From Amorphus sp040750475 (GTDB taxonomy: Bacteria > Pseudomonadota > Alphaproteobacteria > Rhizobiales > Amorphaceae), in contig NZ_JABJVY010000001.1 in NCBI RefSeq assembly GCF_040750475.1, positions 473,614-537,613 of the forward strand: a stretch of DNA of 64,000 nt, written 5' to 3'. The notes under the pieces are model-generated. The model was not told the DNA's origin and made no database searches. It saw only the letters and a program-made list of their open reading frames with translations. Each line of letters begins with the position of its first letter. Positions within the stretch are counted from its first letter, which is position 1. Shown here in pieces: positions 37,865-45,814 of this stretch. The translations under genes and the position numbers were made by a program.

Positions 37865-39525
37865 CAGCCCTCCGCGGCCCGGCCCTTTTGCGGGAACAAC
37901 CCGCGCGGCCGCTTCTGGATGAACAGGATGATCAGGACGAGCACCAGGATCTTGCCGAGCACGGCGCCGGCGAAGGGTTCCAGGAACTTGTTGAGGACGC
38001 CGAGCGACAGCGCCCCGACGAAGGTGCCCCAGAGGTTGCCGACGCCGCCGAACACCACGACCAGGAACGAGTCGATGATGTAGCTCTGGCCGAGATTCGG
38101 CGAGACATTGTCGATCTGGGACAACGCCACTCCGGCAATGCCCGCCACCCCGGAGCCGAGCCCGAAGGTGAGCGCATCGGTCCAGGGCGTGCGGATGCCC
38201 ATGGCCGACGCCATCTTGCGGTTCTGGGTAACGGCGCGGATCTGCAGACCGAACGCCGTGCGCTGCAGCAGCAGCACCAGCAGCCCAAACACGATCAGCG
38301 AGAAGATCACGATGGAGAGCCGGGCATAGGTGATCGAGAGCCCGCCGAGCTGAAAGGCGCCGGACATCCAGTCCGGATTGCCGACCTCGCGGTTGGTGGC
38401 CCCAAAGATGACGCGCACCGTCTGCTGTAGGATGAGCGAGATGCCCCAGGTGGCCAGAAGCGTCTCCAGGGGGCGGCCATAGAGCCAGCGGATCACCACC
38501 CGCTCGATCACGATGCCGACCAGCCCCGCCACGCAGAAGGCGAGCGGCAGCGCGATCGCCAGCGAAGCCTCGAACAGGCCGGGGAAATGCGTGCGGATCA
38601 CCTCCTGCACGACGAAGGTCGTGTAGGCGCCGAGCATCACCATTTCGCCGTGGGCCATGTTGATGACGCCCATCACGCCGAAGGTGATGGCAAGCCCGAT
38701 CGCCGCCAAAAGCAGCACCGAGCCGAGCGAAAGGCCGAACCAAACGTTCTGGGCGAGCTCCCACATCTGAAGCTGGCGTTCGACCCCCCGCTTCAGGCGG
38801 TTGGCCTCGTCGGCGAGATTCGGATCGCCGGCGGCGCGGTTGAGAAGTTGCAGCGCCTGCCGGTCGCCCATGGCGGCGACGGTTTCAAGCGCGGCCTTCT
38901 TGTCCTCGACGCTGGCATCGGACTGCAGCAGCGAGGCCGCCAGCGCCTGCTGCATGACGGCGCGAACCGAGGAATCGTCCTCTTCCGCAAGCGCCGCCTG
39001 CAGCGGTTCGACATTGTCTTGCGACGCGCCGGCGAGCATTTCCAGCGCCGCATTGCGCCGAACCGTCGGATCCGGCGAACGCAGCGTCAGCCCGGCTACC
39101 AGTTCGTCGATCAGGTTGCGGATGTTGTTGTTGATGGAGATTCGGCTGGTGTCGCGCCGGCCGAGTTCGCCCAGTCGCTCTCCACTCAGCGGATCAACCG
39201 CGATCTCCGTGCCACCCTCCTTAACCACGCGCACCACGCGATCATCGGCCTTGCGGACTTCCAGGTCCCCGGACCGCAGTGCCTCCAGGAGGGGGGCTGC
39301 GGCCGGGTTGCCGGTGTCGGCGATCGCCCGGATGCCGGCTTCCGTCTTGGCGAAGTCGCGACCGTTGTCGAGGCCGCTCAGCAATGGCCGCAGCGCTTCC
39401 GGATCGGGGTCGGATTGGGCGCTTGCGGCGACCGGCACCAGAAGCAGGAGCACGAGGACGAAGCGCGCCAAGGCGGCGGGAAGGGATCGCGACCGGAACG
39501 TTGCGACCGGCGGGCGAGGCAGCAT
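37864..39525 (-). CDS. urtB: Urea ABC transporter permease UrtB
   Basis: 553 residues. A signal-like N-terminus (ALARFVLVLLLLVPVAASAQ) and a periplasmic helical repeat part (about 40-250, with Ala/Leu HEAT-like helices) precede a LivH-type permease (ITFGVMGVINMAHGEMVMLG, LATWGISLILQQTVRVIFG). The long N-terminal domain is characteristic of UrtB. It lies between urtA and urtC, about 110 bases after urtA. Confidence 0.95.
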   Translation of the reverse strand: MLPRPPVATFRSRSLPAALARFVLVLLLLVPVAASAQSDPDPEALRPLLSGLDNGRDFAKTEAGIRAIADTGNPAAAPLLEALRSGDLEVRKADDRVVRVVKEGGTEIAVDPLSGERLGELGRRDTSRISINNNIRNLIDELVAGLTLRSPDPTVRRNAALEMLAGASQDNVEPLQAALAEEDDSSVRAVMQQALAASLLQSDASVEDKKAALETVAAMGDRQALQLLNRAAGDPNLADEANRLKRGVERQLQMWELAQNVWFGLSLGSVLLLAAIGLAITFGVMGVINMAHGEMVMLGAYTTFVVQEVIRTHFPGLFEASLAIALPLAFCVAGLVGIVIERVVIRWLYGRPLETLLATWGISLILQQTVRVIFGATNREVGNPDWMSGAFQLGGLSITYARLSIVIFSLIVFGLLVLLLQRTAFGLQIRAVTQNRKMASAMGIRTPWTDALTFGLGSGVAGIAGVALSQIDNVSPNLGQSYIIDSFLVVVFGGVGNLWGTFVGALSLGVLNKFLEPFAGAVLGKILVLVLIILFIQKRPRGLFPQKGRAAEG

Positions 39526-39633
39526 TGCGGGTCCACTCGGGTCCGTTGCGGGGAAAGAGCGGACGCCCGTCGGGCGTCCGCAAAGACCGGCGCGGGACGT
39601 TTGCCCCCGCGCCGTCCTTGGATCAGCTTGACG

Positions 39634-40935
39634 CTACTGCGCGCCCTGACCGCCGCACTGGCCGGTGTCGGTGTTGAAGTTGCCGCAGGACATCGGCGCC
39701 CGCCAATCGGAGATGAGCGGCTTGGAGTCCGGCAGATAGTCCGACCAGGCATCGCCCGGCACCAGGCCCGGCGTCTCCCAGACGATACCGAACTGGCCGT
39801 CGTCCTGGATTTCGCCGATCAGCACCGGCTTGGTGATGTGATGGTTCGGCATCATCGCCGAATAGCCGCCGGAGAGGTTCGGCACCGTCACGCCGATCAT
39901 CGCGTCGATGACGGCATCGGGATCCGTCGTACCGGCCTTCTTCACCGCTTCGACCCACATGTTGAAGCCGATATAATGGGCCTCCATCGGGTCGTTGGAG
40001 ACACGATTGTCGTCGCCGATGAACTCCAGCCAGCTCTCGATGAACGCGTCGTTCTCCGGGGTGTCGAGCGACATGAAATAGTTCCAGGCCGCCATGTGAC
40101 CCACCAGCGGCGCGGTGTCGATACCGGCAAGTTCTTCCTCACCCACCGAGAACGCCACGACCGGGATGTCGGTCGCCTCGATGCCCTGGTTCGCCAGTTC
40201 CTTGTAGAACGGCACGTTGGCGTCGCCGTTGATGGTGGAGACCACCGCCGTCTTCTTGCCGGCGGAGCCAAAGGATTTGATCTCCGACACGATCGACTGC
40301 CAATCGGAATGGCCGAACGGCGTGTAGTTGATCATGATGTCTTCGTCCGCGACGCCGCTGTCCTTGAGGTATTGCTCAAGGATCTTGTTGGTCGTGCGCG
40401 GGTAGACATAGTCGGTGCCGGCGAGCACCCAGCGCTCCACGCCCTGGTCCTTCAGATAGTCGACGGCCGGGATCGCCTGCTGGTTTGGGGCAGCGCCCGT
40501 GTAGAAGATGTTGCGGGAGGACTCCTCGCCTTCGTACTGCACCGGATAGAACAGGATGCCGTCCAGCTCCTCAAACACCGGCAGCACGGACTTGCGCGAG
40601 ACCGACGTCCAGCAGCCGAACACGGCGGCCACCTTGTCCTGGGAAATGAGCTGACGCGCCTTTTCGGCGAACAGCGGCCAGTCGGAAGCCGGATCCACCA
40701 CGACGGGTTCGAGCTGCTTGCCGAGCAGGCCGCCCTTGGCATTCTGCTCCTCGATGAGCATCAGCATGGCGTCTTTGAGAGTCGTCTCGGAGATCGCCAT
40801 CGTACCCGACAACGAATGCAGGATGCCGACTTTGATGGTTTCGTCGTCCTGCGCCTGTGCAACGCCTGCGGCCAGGCCGGTCAGACACAAGGCCGCTGCA
40901 ATCGGTCGCGCCGCTTTGCGGATGGTGCCGATCAT
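39634..40935 (-). CDS. urtA: Urea ABC transporter substrate-binding protein UrtA
   Basis: 433 residues from ATG 40935. The signal peptide ends AAGVAQAQ. The mature protein begins DDETIKVGILHSLSGTMAIS, with AAVFGCWTSVSRKSVLPVFE and LFYPVQYEGEESS, as in UrtA of the periplasmic-binding fold type I. It binds urea (possibly short amides) in the periplasm. AGGAGGG lies before the ATG. It is the first gene of urtABCDE, downstream of a sigma54-type promoter. Confidence 0.96.
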   Translation of the reverse strand: MIGTIRKAARPIAAALCLTGLAAGVAQAQDDETIKVGILHSLSGTMAISETTLKDAMLMLIEEQNAKGGLLGKQLEPVVVDPASDWPLFAEKARQLISQDKVAAVFGCWTSVSRKSVLPVFEELDGILFYPVQYEGEESSRNIFYTGAAPNQQAIPAVDYLKDQGVERWVLAGTDYVYPRTTNKILEQYLKDSGVADEDIMINYTPFGHSDWQSIVSEIKSFGSAGKKTAVVSTINGDANVPFYKELANQGIEATDIPVVAFSVGEEELAGIDTAPLVGHMAAWNYFMSLDTPENDAFIESWLEFIGDDNRVSNDPMEAHYIGFNMWVEAVKKAGTTDPDAVIDAMIGVTVPNLSGGYSAMMPNHHITKPVLIGEIQDDGQFGIVWETPGLVPGDAWSDYLPDSKPLISDWRAPMSCGNFNTDTGQCGGQGAQ

Positions 40936-40997
40936 GATCCCTCCTGAAGTTGACACATCGTTTTTGAGTAGGCAGCCCGAAGGCAAAGACCTCGGGT

Positions 40998-41013
40998 TGC
41001 AACTCCGATGCCA
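40998..41013 (-). promoter_or_regulatory. Sigma54-type promoter of urtABCDE
   Basis: The minus strand reads TGGCATCGGAGTTGCA, that is GG-N10-GC in the -24/-12 pattern (consensus TGGCAC-N5-TTGCA). It lies about 63 bases upstream of the urtA start, which suits NtrC-dependent nitrogen control. Confidence 0.75.
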
Positions 41014-41207
41014 TTCCGGAGAGAGGGCCGAATCCGGCGCGATTCCTGGTGCGTTTTCAGCCAGGAACTCGGCCTGCCTATAAATTAGGCGCGCCTACGG
41101 AATTTCATGGGCAGGCGGACAAGGCGCGACGACGCCGGCCAGAGATCTGACCGGCGCCCCTTTGTTGCAATGTAACTTGCGTTCCTCTGTGCGTGTCCGG
41201 GTTCGGG

Positions 41208-41471
41208 TCAGTCCCGCCGCCGGTAGCTTCGGACATGGACCGGGGCCGGCTTGTAGTCGCCGTTGAGCCAGTTGCGAGCGCGCAGGCGGGGCGCCAGAAC
41301 CCAGCCAATCACGGGCGTGACCGCGAAACTCACGGCGATGATCAACGGCAGTAAGACCGAAGCATGCACGGCCAGCGCCGGCACCGAGAGCACCGCGATG
41401 GCGCCGAACCCGAACACGACGGCATTCGCCATCATGGACACAAGAGCAGCAATTTGAACTCGGGTCTGCAT
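41208..41471 (-). CDS. Small two-helix membrane protein, predicted EcfG target
   Basis: 87 residues. Two hydrophobic helices (about 8-32 and 38-60) are followed by a basic tail ending VRSYRRRD. No family is recognised. ATG 41471 has GGAGG eight bases upstream, and the frame shows good coding character. An EcfG-type promoter lies 30 bases upstream, so it is probably induced in the general stress response. It could be a membrane stress or envelope protein, which is inference only. Confidence 0.75.
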   Translation of the reverse strand: MQTRVQIAALVSMMANAVVFGFGAIAVLSVPALAVHASVLLPLIIAVSFAVTPVIGWVLAPRLRARNWLNGDYKPAPVHVRSYRRRD

Positions 41472-41500
41472 CGGTTGGCCTCCATATCTCTTGAATTTGA

Positions 41501-41526
41501 AACGACCGGACGCGCCTGATCGTTCC
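41501..41526 (-). promoter_or_regulatory. EcfG-type promoter of the small membrane gene
   Basis: Minus-strand GGAAC (41526-41522), 17-base spacer, CGTTT (41504-41500). It matches both consensus boxes exactly and lies 30 bases before the start codon at 41471. Confidence 0.78.
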
Positions 41527-41572
41527 CGCGCCGCCTCAAGCGCGGATCGCGCGATCCCGGCTCCTATGCGGT

Positions 41573-42937
41573 TTATGCAGCGCGCAATTTCGCGACGAAG
41601 GTCGCAACGCCCGAGCGAAGCTGTTCCGCCTGACGGCCAAGCTCGCCGGCAGCTCCCACCACGGCCTCGGCCGAATTGCTGGTGTCGCGCGCGCCGGCCA
41701 ACACGTCGTTGATCGTCTTGGCGACCGACGAGGCGCTGCGGGCCGTCTCGCCGATGTTCGTGCTGATGTCGGCAGTCGCTGCGTTCTGCTGCTCCACAGC
41801 GGCCGAGATCGACGCCGACGCGCTGTTGACGGATTCCACGGACCGACCGACGCGCTCAATCGCGGCGACCGCGGTTTTCATCACGCTCTGGATACTCGCT
41901 ATCTGTCCGGAGATTTCCTCCGTCGCTTTGGCGGTCTGGCTGGCGAGGCCCTTGACCTCGCTGGCGACGACGGCGAACCCTTTGCCCGCTTCGCCGGCCC
42001 GAGCCGCCTCGATCGTCGCATTGAGCGCCAACAGGTTCGTCTGGGCGGCGACACTGTCGATCAGACCGACGATCTCGCCGATCTTTTCCGCAGCCAGCGA
42101 AAGCTCCTGCATGGTTTCGCCGGTAGCGCGGGCATCCTCCGAAACCCCGGAGGAGGCGGTCGCGGTATGGTGAGCTCGCTCGGCAATCGAGTCGATCGCC
42201 AACGTCAGCTCGCCAGCCGCCTCGGAGACCGACCGCGCCGCCGCCGACACCTCCTCCGAGGCCGCCGCCATGGTGGAGGTACGCGACACCGTTTCATCGG
42301 CCGTGCGCGACATCCCGTTCGCCGTTGCCGTCAGTTCTTCGGCGGCCGCCGCGAGCGTCCCAACGATGCCCGCCACCTCGCGCTCGAAGTCCAACGCCAG
42401 TTTTTCGGCCGCAGCCGCCTTTTCCTGGGCGCGGGTTTCTTCGATCGTGCTGATGCAGAGGTCCATGTCGAGGAGGGCCGCCTTGATCAGCGCATCCACC
42501 TGGCGACCGAGCCGCTCCGCCTCGTTGCGGGTTCCGAACAGGCCGCCACGCCCCCGAGACGCGCCGATGACGGTCTGAACCATCGCGCTGACGAGCTTCG
42601 CGTAGCCCCCGAAATACCACTCCGGCTTAAGACCGAGCCGGGCGTGCGTAAGGCCGATCCGCCGGACCGAGTCCAAATAGTCGTCTTCGAACCGCGCGTC
42701 CGTGATTCGCGTCCAATGCTCAAGCTGCTTCTGCCGGGCATGACGGCGCATGGCCTCGTCGGCAAAGGTCGCGTTGGCTTCGGGCTGGCGCGCCAGATCG
42801 GCATAGAAGCGGTCGAGGATGTCCGGCAGCGCGGCCTCGATCAGCGGCTTCAATGCACGCAATTCCGCTCGGGCGGCTTCATCGAACTTGGTGAACGAAA
42901 AGCGCTGGGCAAGCGCTTGCGAGCGAATAGTCGTCAT
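41573..42937 (-). CDS. Globin-coupled methyl-accepting chemotaxis protein (HemAT-like), soluble
   Basis: 454 residues with no membrane helix. An N-terminal sensor globin (about 1-160) has candidate proximal His98 in GLTHARLGLKPEWYFGGY. A long coiled methyl-accepting domain follows, with signaling tip EIVGLIDSVAAQTNLLALNATIEAARAGE broken in mid-run, at about 300-330, and then EVKGLASQTAKATEEI. HemAT-type proteins sense oxygen by bound haem and signal to CheA. No C-terminal CheR-tether pentapeptide is seen. Other che genes are absent from the window. Confidence 0.92.
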   Translation of the reverse strand: MTTIRSQALAQRFSFTKFDEAARAELRALKPLIEAALPDILDRFYADLARQPEANATFADEAMRRHARQKQLEHWTRITDARFEDDYLDSVRRIGLTHARLGLKPEWYFGGYAKLVSAMVQTVIGASRGRGGLFGTRNEAERLGRQVDALIKAALLDMDLCISTIEETRAQEKAAAAEKLALDFEREVAGIVGTLAAAAEELTATANGMSRTADETVSRTSTMAAASEEVSAAARSVSEAAGELTLAIDSIAERAHHTATASSGVSEDARATGETMQELSLAAEKIGEIVGLIDSVAAQTNLLALNATIEAARAGEAGKGFAVVASEVKGLASQTAKATEEISGQIASIQSVMKTAVAAIERVGRSVESVNSASASISAAVEQQNAATADISTNIGETARSASSVAKTINDVLAGARDTSNSAEAVVGAAGELGRQAEQLRSGVATFVAKLRAA

Positions 42938-43177
42938 GGCGAAAAAGCACGTCCTTTGAATGGGGCCTGTTGAGAATCGTCAGGCCCTTGGCCCCGCACC
43001 CTGATCTCCGGCGGCGGCTCGGGTGACCGGCGAGACATCGCGCGCCGAAAAGGACGTCACCGGAATAGATCAGTGCGCTGACCCTCCTCCTGCAACCTTG
43101 CGCTTGGCTTGCGCCGGATAACGGCCGGATTGCACAGAATGCCGGGACGAATCCGATTAACCCTATGAGGTTTATGA

Positions 43178-43260
43178 AAAAAAGCCGACGATCGGCGTTC
43201 TGCTCATACGGGGTTTTTCCGAACCGCACGGCCTGAAAAGTCGCCCGTGCATGCTTTACA
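43178..43260 (-). ncRNA. Candidate small RNA with its own terminator
   Basis: On the minus strand a TAGAAT box (43273-43268) precedes about 83 bases with an internal hairpin (GCACGG/CCGTGC, 43250-43245 with 43231-43226). The end is GCCGATCGTCGGC followed by seven T (43196-43177). It lies 240 bases upstream of the chemoreceptor gene on the same strand, so it could instead be a leader attenuator. No protein is evident between 42938 and 43351. Confidence 0.45.
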
Positions 43261-43351
43261 TTTAAATATTCTAAATTAGATATCTTGAATGCTTCGGCGG
43301 CCATGCTGCCTCAAGATCCCACCGACCCCAATTCGAGGCCCCGTTCCCCAA

Positions 43352-43693
43352 ATGCGCTTCCGCCAGATCAACGACGACTTCGCCGTTTGCGGCCAGATCA
43401 AGCCGGCCGACCTGTCAGAGGTGAAGCGTCTCGGCTTCCGCTCCGTGATCGTCAACCGGCCCGACGGCGAGGGGTGGCGCCAGCCTCGCTTTGCGGAGAT
43501 GGAAGAGGCGGCACGGACGGAGGGGCTGTCGACCCGTTATATCCCGATCGGCGGCGGCGTGAGCGACGCTGAGCTCAAGGCTTTTGCCAAGGCCTACAAG
43601 GAGCTGCCGAAACCGGTTCTCGCCTATTGCCGGTCGGGCAATCGCTCCGCGACCCTCTGGGCGCTGGCAAACCAGCACGGCGTGGTTTCCTGA
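43352..43693 (+). CDS. TIGR01244 family (DUF442) sulfur transferase/phosphatase-like protein
   Basis: 113 residues. Begins MRFRQINDDFAVCGQIKP. Contains FRSVIVNRPDGEG and the loop LAYCRSGNRSATLW, a C-x5-R protein-tyrosine-phosphatase-type P-loop. TIGR01244 domains also occur fused to Blh-type metallo-hydrolases in sulfide metabolism; here the domain stands alone. ATG 43352 matches the family start. It is convergent with the GntR regulator gene at 43772. Confidence 0.85.
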   Translation: MRFRQINDDFAVCGQIKPADLSEVKRLGFRSVIVNRPDGEGWRQPRFAEMEEAARTEGLSTRYIPIGGGVSDAELKAFAKAYKELPKPVLAYCRSGNRSATLWALANQHGVVS

Positions 43694-43712
43694 TAATTTG
43701 ATGCGCGCAAAC

Positions 43713-43740
43713 CTGCGCATCTTTGCGCAGTCTTCCTTTT
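43713..43740 (+). terminator. Probable terminator of the TIGR01244 gene
   Basis: CTGCGCA (43713-43719) and TGCGCAG (43724-43730) form a 7-bp stem with a TCTT loop, followed by TCTTCCTTTT. More TGCGCA copies occur on both sides. Confidence 0.6.
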
Positions 43741-43771
43741 GCGCACGCTTGCGCAATTCGCGCAGCAAGAT

Positions 43772-44491
43772 CTACGTCGTGGCCTGGGCGGCGGTCTGCC
43801 CTTGGGCCTGTTCCGTCCGTGCCCGCTCTGCGAAATAAAGATTTTCGGCCGCCTCGATAAAGCGCAGAATCCGCGCCTCGGCCGCGGCCGGATCGCGCGC
43901 CAGGAAGGCCTCCGTAATCTCGCTGAGGCCGGCAATGACGATGTCCTGGGTCTCCGGCATATAGAGCGTCCCGAGCCGCACGGTCTGAACCTGATCGGCA
44001 AAGCGCGAAATCGTCGCCGCCAGCCGCCAGTTCGGCTCGGCCTGCAGCCAAGTATGGCGATATTGCATGTTGGCGAGACCGAGCTCGTCGGCGTCACGGA
44101 TCTCGTGGGCGCGTTTGGCCCGCTCGAAGGCAGCGCGCAGCTTCTCTTCCGCCTCCGCGCTCAGATGGCGCGCGGCATTGGCCGCCGCCCGCGGCTCTAA
44201 CAGCTTGCGGATCTCGAAGATATCGGCAACGTCCTCCACCGAGAGGCGGGGCAGCATGAAGCCTCGGGTCGTCCCGACCAGATAACCCTCGCTCACCAGC
44301 TCCAACAGCGCCTCGCGCACCGGCATGCGCGACACGCCGAGACTGTTGGCGATGTCGAGATCGACCAGACGCTCGTCCGCGCCCACCTCGCCATGCTGGA
44401 TCTTGCGCCGCAGCGTGTCGCGAATCTGGGTCCGCAGGCTGGTCTGCCGCGGCGGCAGCGGTTTGCGGGACGCTCGGTCGTCGGTGGACAC
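43772..44491 (-). CDS. GntR-family regulator, FCD type (first of two)
   Basis: 239 residues from GTG 44491, with AGGAGAAGAGAAG upstream. The winged helix (about 25-90) shows TQIRDTLRRKIQHGEV and SLGVSRMPVREALLELVSEG. The FCD effector domain (about 100-225) has FEIRKLLEPRAAANAARHL and the metal/ligand His region. FCD regulators usually repress catabolic genes until an organic acid binds. It diverges from the EthD-like gene, and a GTATAC site lies between them. ATG 44530 is an alternative start. Confidence 0.9.
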   Translation of the reverse strand: MSTDDRASRKPLPPRQTSLRTQIRDTLRRKIQHGEVGADERLVDLDIANSLGVSRMPVREALLELVSEGYLVGTTRGFMLPRLSVEDVADIFEIRKLLEPRAAANAARHLSAEAEEKLRAAFERAKRAHEIRDADELGLANMQYRHTWLQAEPNWRLAATISRFADQVQTVRLGTLYMPETQDIVIAGLSEITEAFLARDPAAAEARILRFIEAAENLYFAERARTEQAQGQTAAQATT

Positions 44492-44595
44492 CTTCTCTTC
44501 TCCTTCAACCCGCGCCGACGTGGGACCCATTCGGCGCGTTGGCGCGCTTGTCGGAAGGAAACCGGACCCAGGCCGCCCCTGTTTTCCGCGCCGCT

Positions 44596-44610
44596 CTCGT
44601 ATACAGTATC
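44596..44610. promoter_or_regulatory. GTATAC-type GntR/FCD site beside the first regulator
   Basis: TCGTATACAGTAT contains the GTATAC core seen in FCD-type operators and half of the ACAGTATACTGT palindrome found at 45618 and 53977. It lies about 105 bases upstream of the regulator start. Confidence 0.5.
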
Positions 44611-44616
44611 CATTTA

Positions 44617-44669
44617 GAGCGTCGCTAGAGGAAACCGGTTTGCCGCCCGCAAACGCGACAAAGCAACAA
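44617..44669. repeat. AACCGGTT-core repeat, degenerate
   Basis: The core is GAGGAAACCGGTTTGCCGCC, with weak arms. It lies in the 357-base gap between the divergent GntR and EthD-like genes, which holds nothing else but the GTATAC site. Confidence 0.55.
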
Positions 44670-44848
44670 ATTTCAGCCGGTCTGCGGTGCAGGGAAAAGC
44701 GCAACGACTCAAGAGGCTGTGGGGGCTTGGGCCCGGAATTGTTGAGAATCGGCCCATGAGTGCTGCGCTGTTGCCGGTCCGGCATCGGCGAACGGCCAGG
44801 TCTTTTACGAGCGGCAATTTTTCGAGCAGAGATACGACGGAGCATCGC

Positions 44849-45547
44849 ATGGGCTGGAGTTACGAGGTCGCATTGACCGGCGCGGCCGAGGCCGGGCCGC
44901 TGGCGGATTGGTTTGCCAGCGGGCCGAAAGATGCGCTGTCCACGCTTCCCAACCTCGCCTTTCTGGATGTCTATACGCCGGCGACCGGCACCGCTCAGGA
45001 CCCTTACAATCACGACGGCGCGGGGCCGGTGATGCTGCTCATGCTCGGTTTTGAAAGCCGGGAAAGCCTGGCCGCGGCGCTGTCGAGCGATGCGATCGAA
45101 GCCGCCCTTACCCCGCTGCCGGAGGGGATCGTCGCCTCGGGCGCCGCATTCGAACGGCTGACCTACCCCATCGGATCGGGGTCCGAGCCCGCGCCGCTCT
45201 CCGCGCCCTTTTCCTATGTCGTACGCTACCAGCTCCCGGCCGAGGACGAGGCCGCCTTCATCGAAAACTACATCGCCACCCATCCGACGACCCAGGCGCA
45301 CCTGCCGGGCATCCGCGCCATCCTCTGCTACCTGCCCCTGCGCGACCTTCCCAATCCGCCCGGCCTTTCCGATCCGACCTACCTGATCGGCAATGAAGTC
45401 GCCTTCGACGACATGGACGCCTTCAACCACGCCATGGCCTCACCGGTGCGCGAGGAGTTGCGGGAGCATTTCCGTACGTTCCCACCCTTTTCCGGCGTGA
45501 ACACCCACCACCCGATGCAGCGCACACGGATCGCCGGAGAGGTCTAA
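44849..45547 (+). CDS. EthD-like dimeric alpha/beta-barrel protein
   Basis: 232 residues with two ferredoxin-like halves. The second half fits the EthD pattern: YVVRYQLPAEDEAAFIENYI, then ATHPTTQAHLPGIRAILCYL and FDDMDAFNHAMASPVREEL. EthD-type proteins accompany degradative monooxygenases, and related barrels act as small isomerases or monooxygenases. The exact role here is unknown. ATG 44849. It lies between the GntR gene and the importer operon, so it is probably part of the catabolic island. Confidence 0.7.
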   Translation: MGWSYEVALTGAAEAGPLADWFASGPKDALSTLPNLAFLDVYTPATGTAQDPYNHDGAGPVMLLMLGFESRESLAAALSSDAIEAALTPLPEGIVASGAAFERLTYPIGSGSEPAPLSAPFSYVVRYQLPAEDEAAFIENYIATHPTTQAHLPGIRAILCYLPLRDLPNPPGLSDPTYLIGNEVAFDDMDAFNHAMASPVREELREHFRTFPPFSGVNTHHPMQRTRIAGEV

Positions 45548-45617
45548 AATGCTTCAGCTTCGAGCAGCGCCTGCCCGAAATTCCAGCAAAACTGCGGCCT
45601 TCGTGGCAGTTGCGCCA

Positions 45618-45633
45618 AAACAGTATACTGTTT
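45618..45633. promoter_or_regulatory. Perfect palindromic operator before the ABC importer operon
   Basis: AAACAGTATACTGTTT is a perfect 16-bp palindrome. Its inner 12 bases (ACAGTATACTGT) recur exactly at 53977-53988. It lies about 180 bases upstream of the binding-protein gene. Confidence 0.75.
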
Positions 45634-45814
45634 AAGCTTCAAATAAATCGGCGGTCCGGAGGGAGCTTGGAAGCCCGGCCGCCGATCACCGCGTCGGGAC
45701 CGAGCGGGTCGGCCGAAGGGCCGAAACGGCACAGACAAGGGCAGAGAACCGCCCGCTGCGCGTCGTCGCCCGACCACCTTCGATACCGCGAAGATCATAA
45801 CCGGAGGGGTTCAG

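Noticed and set aside
38587..40947. Long plus-strand open frame opposite urtA and urtB
   Set aside because: Antisense shadow; UrtA and UrtB motifs are intact on the minus strand.
42879..43304. Minus-strand open frame upstream of the chemoreceptor
   Set aside because: Amino acid use is not protein-like, and it spans a terminator structure with seven T; the small RNA reading explains the sequence better.
43694..43771. Repeated TGCGCA hexamers, considered as a short tandem array or CRISPR-like repeat
   Set aside because: Spacing is irregular and units are six bases; a terminator hairpin explains two of them.
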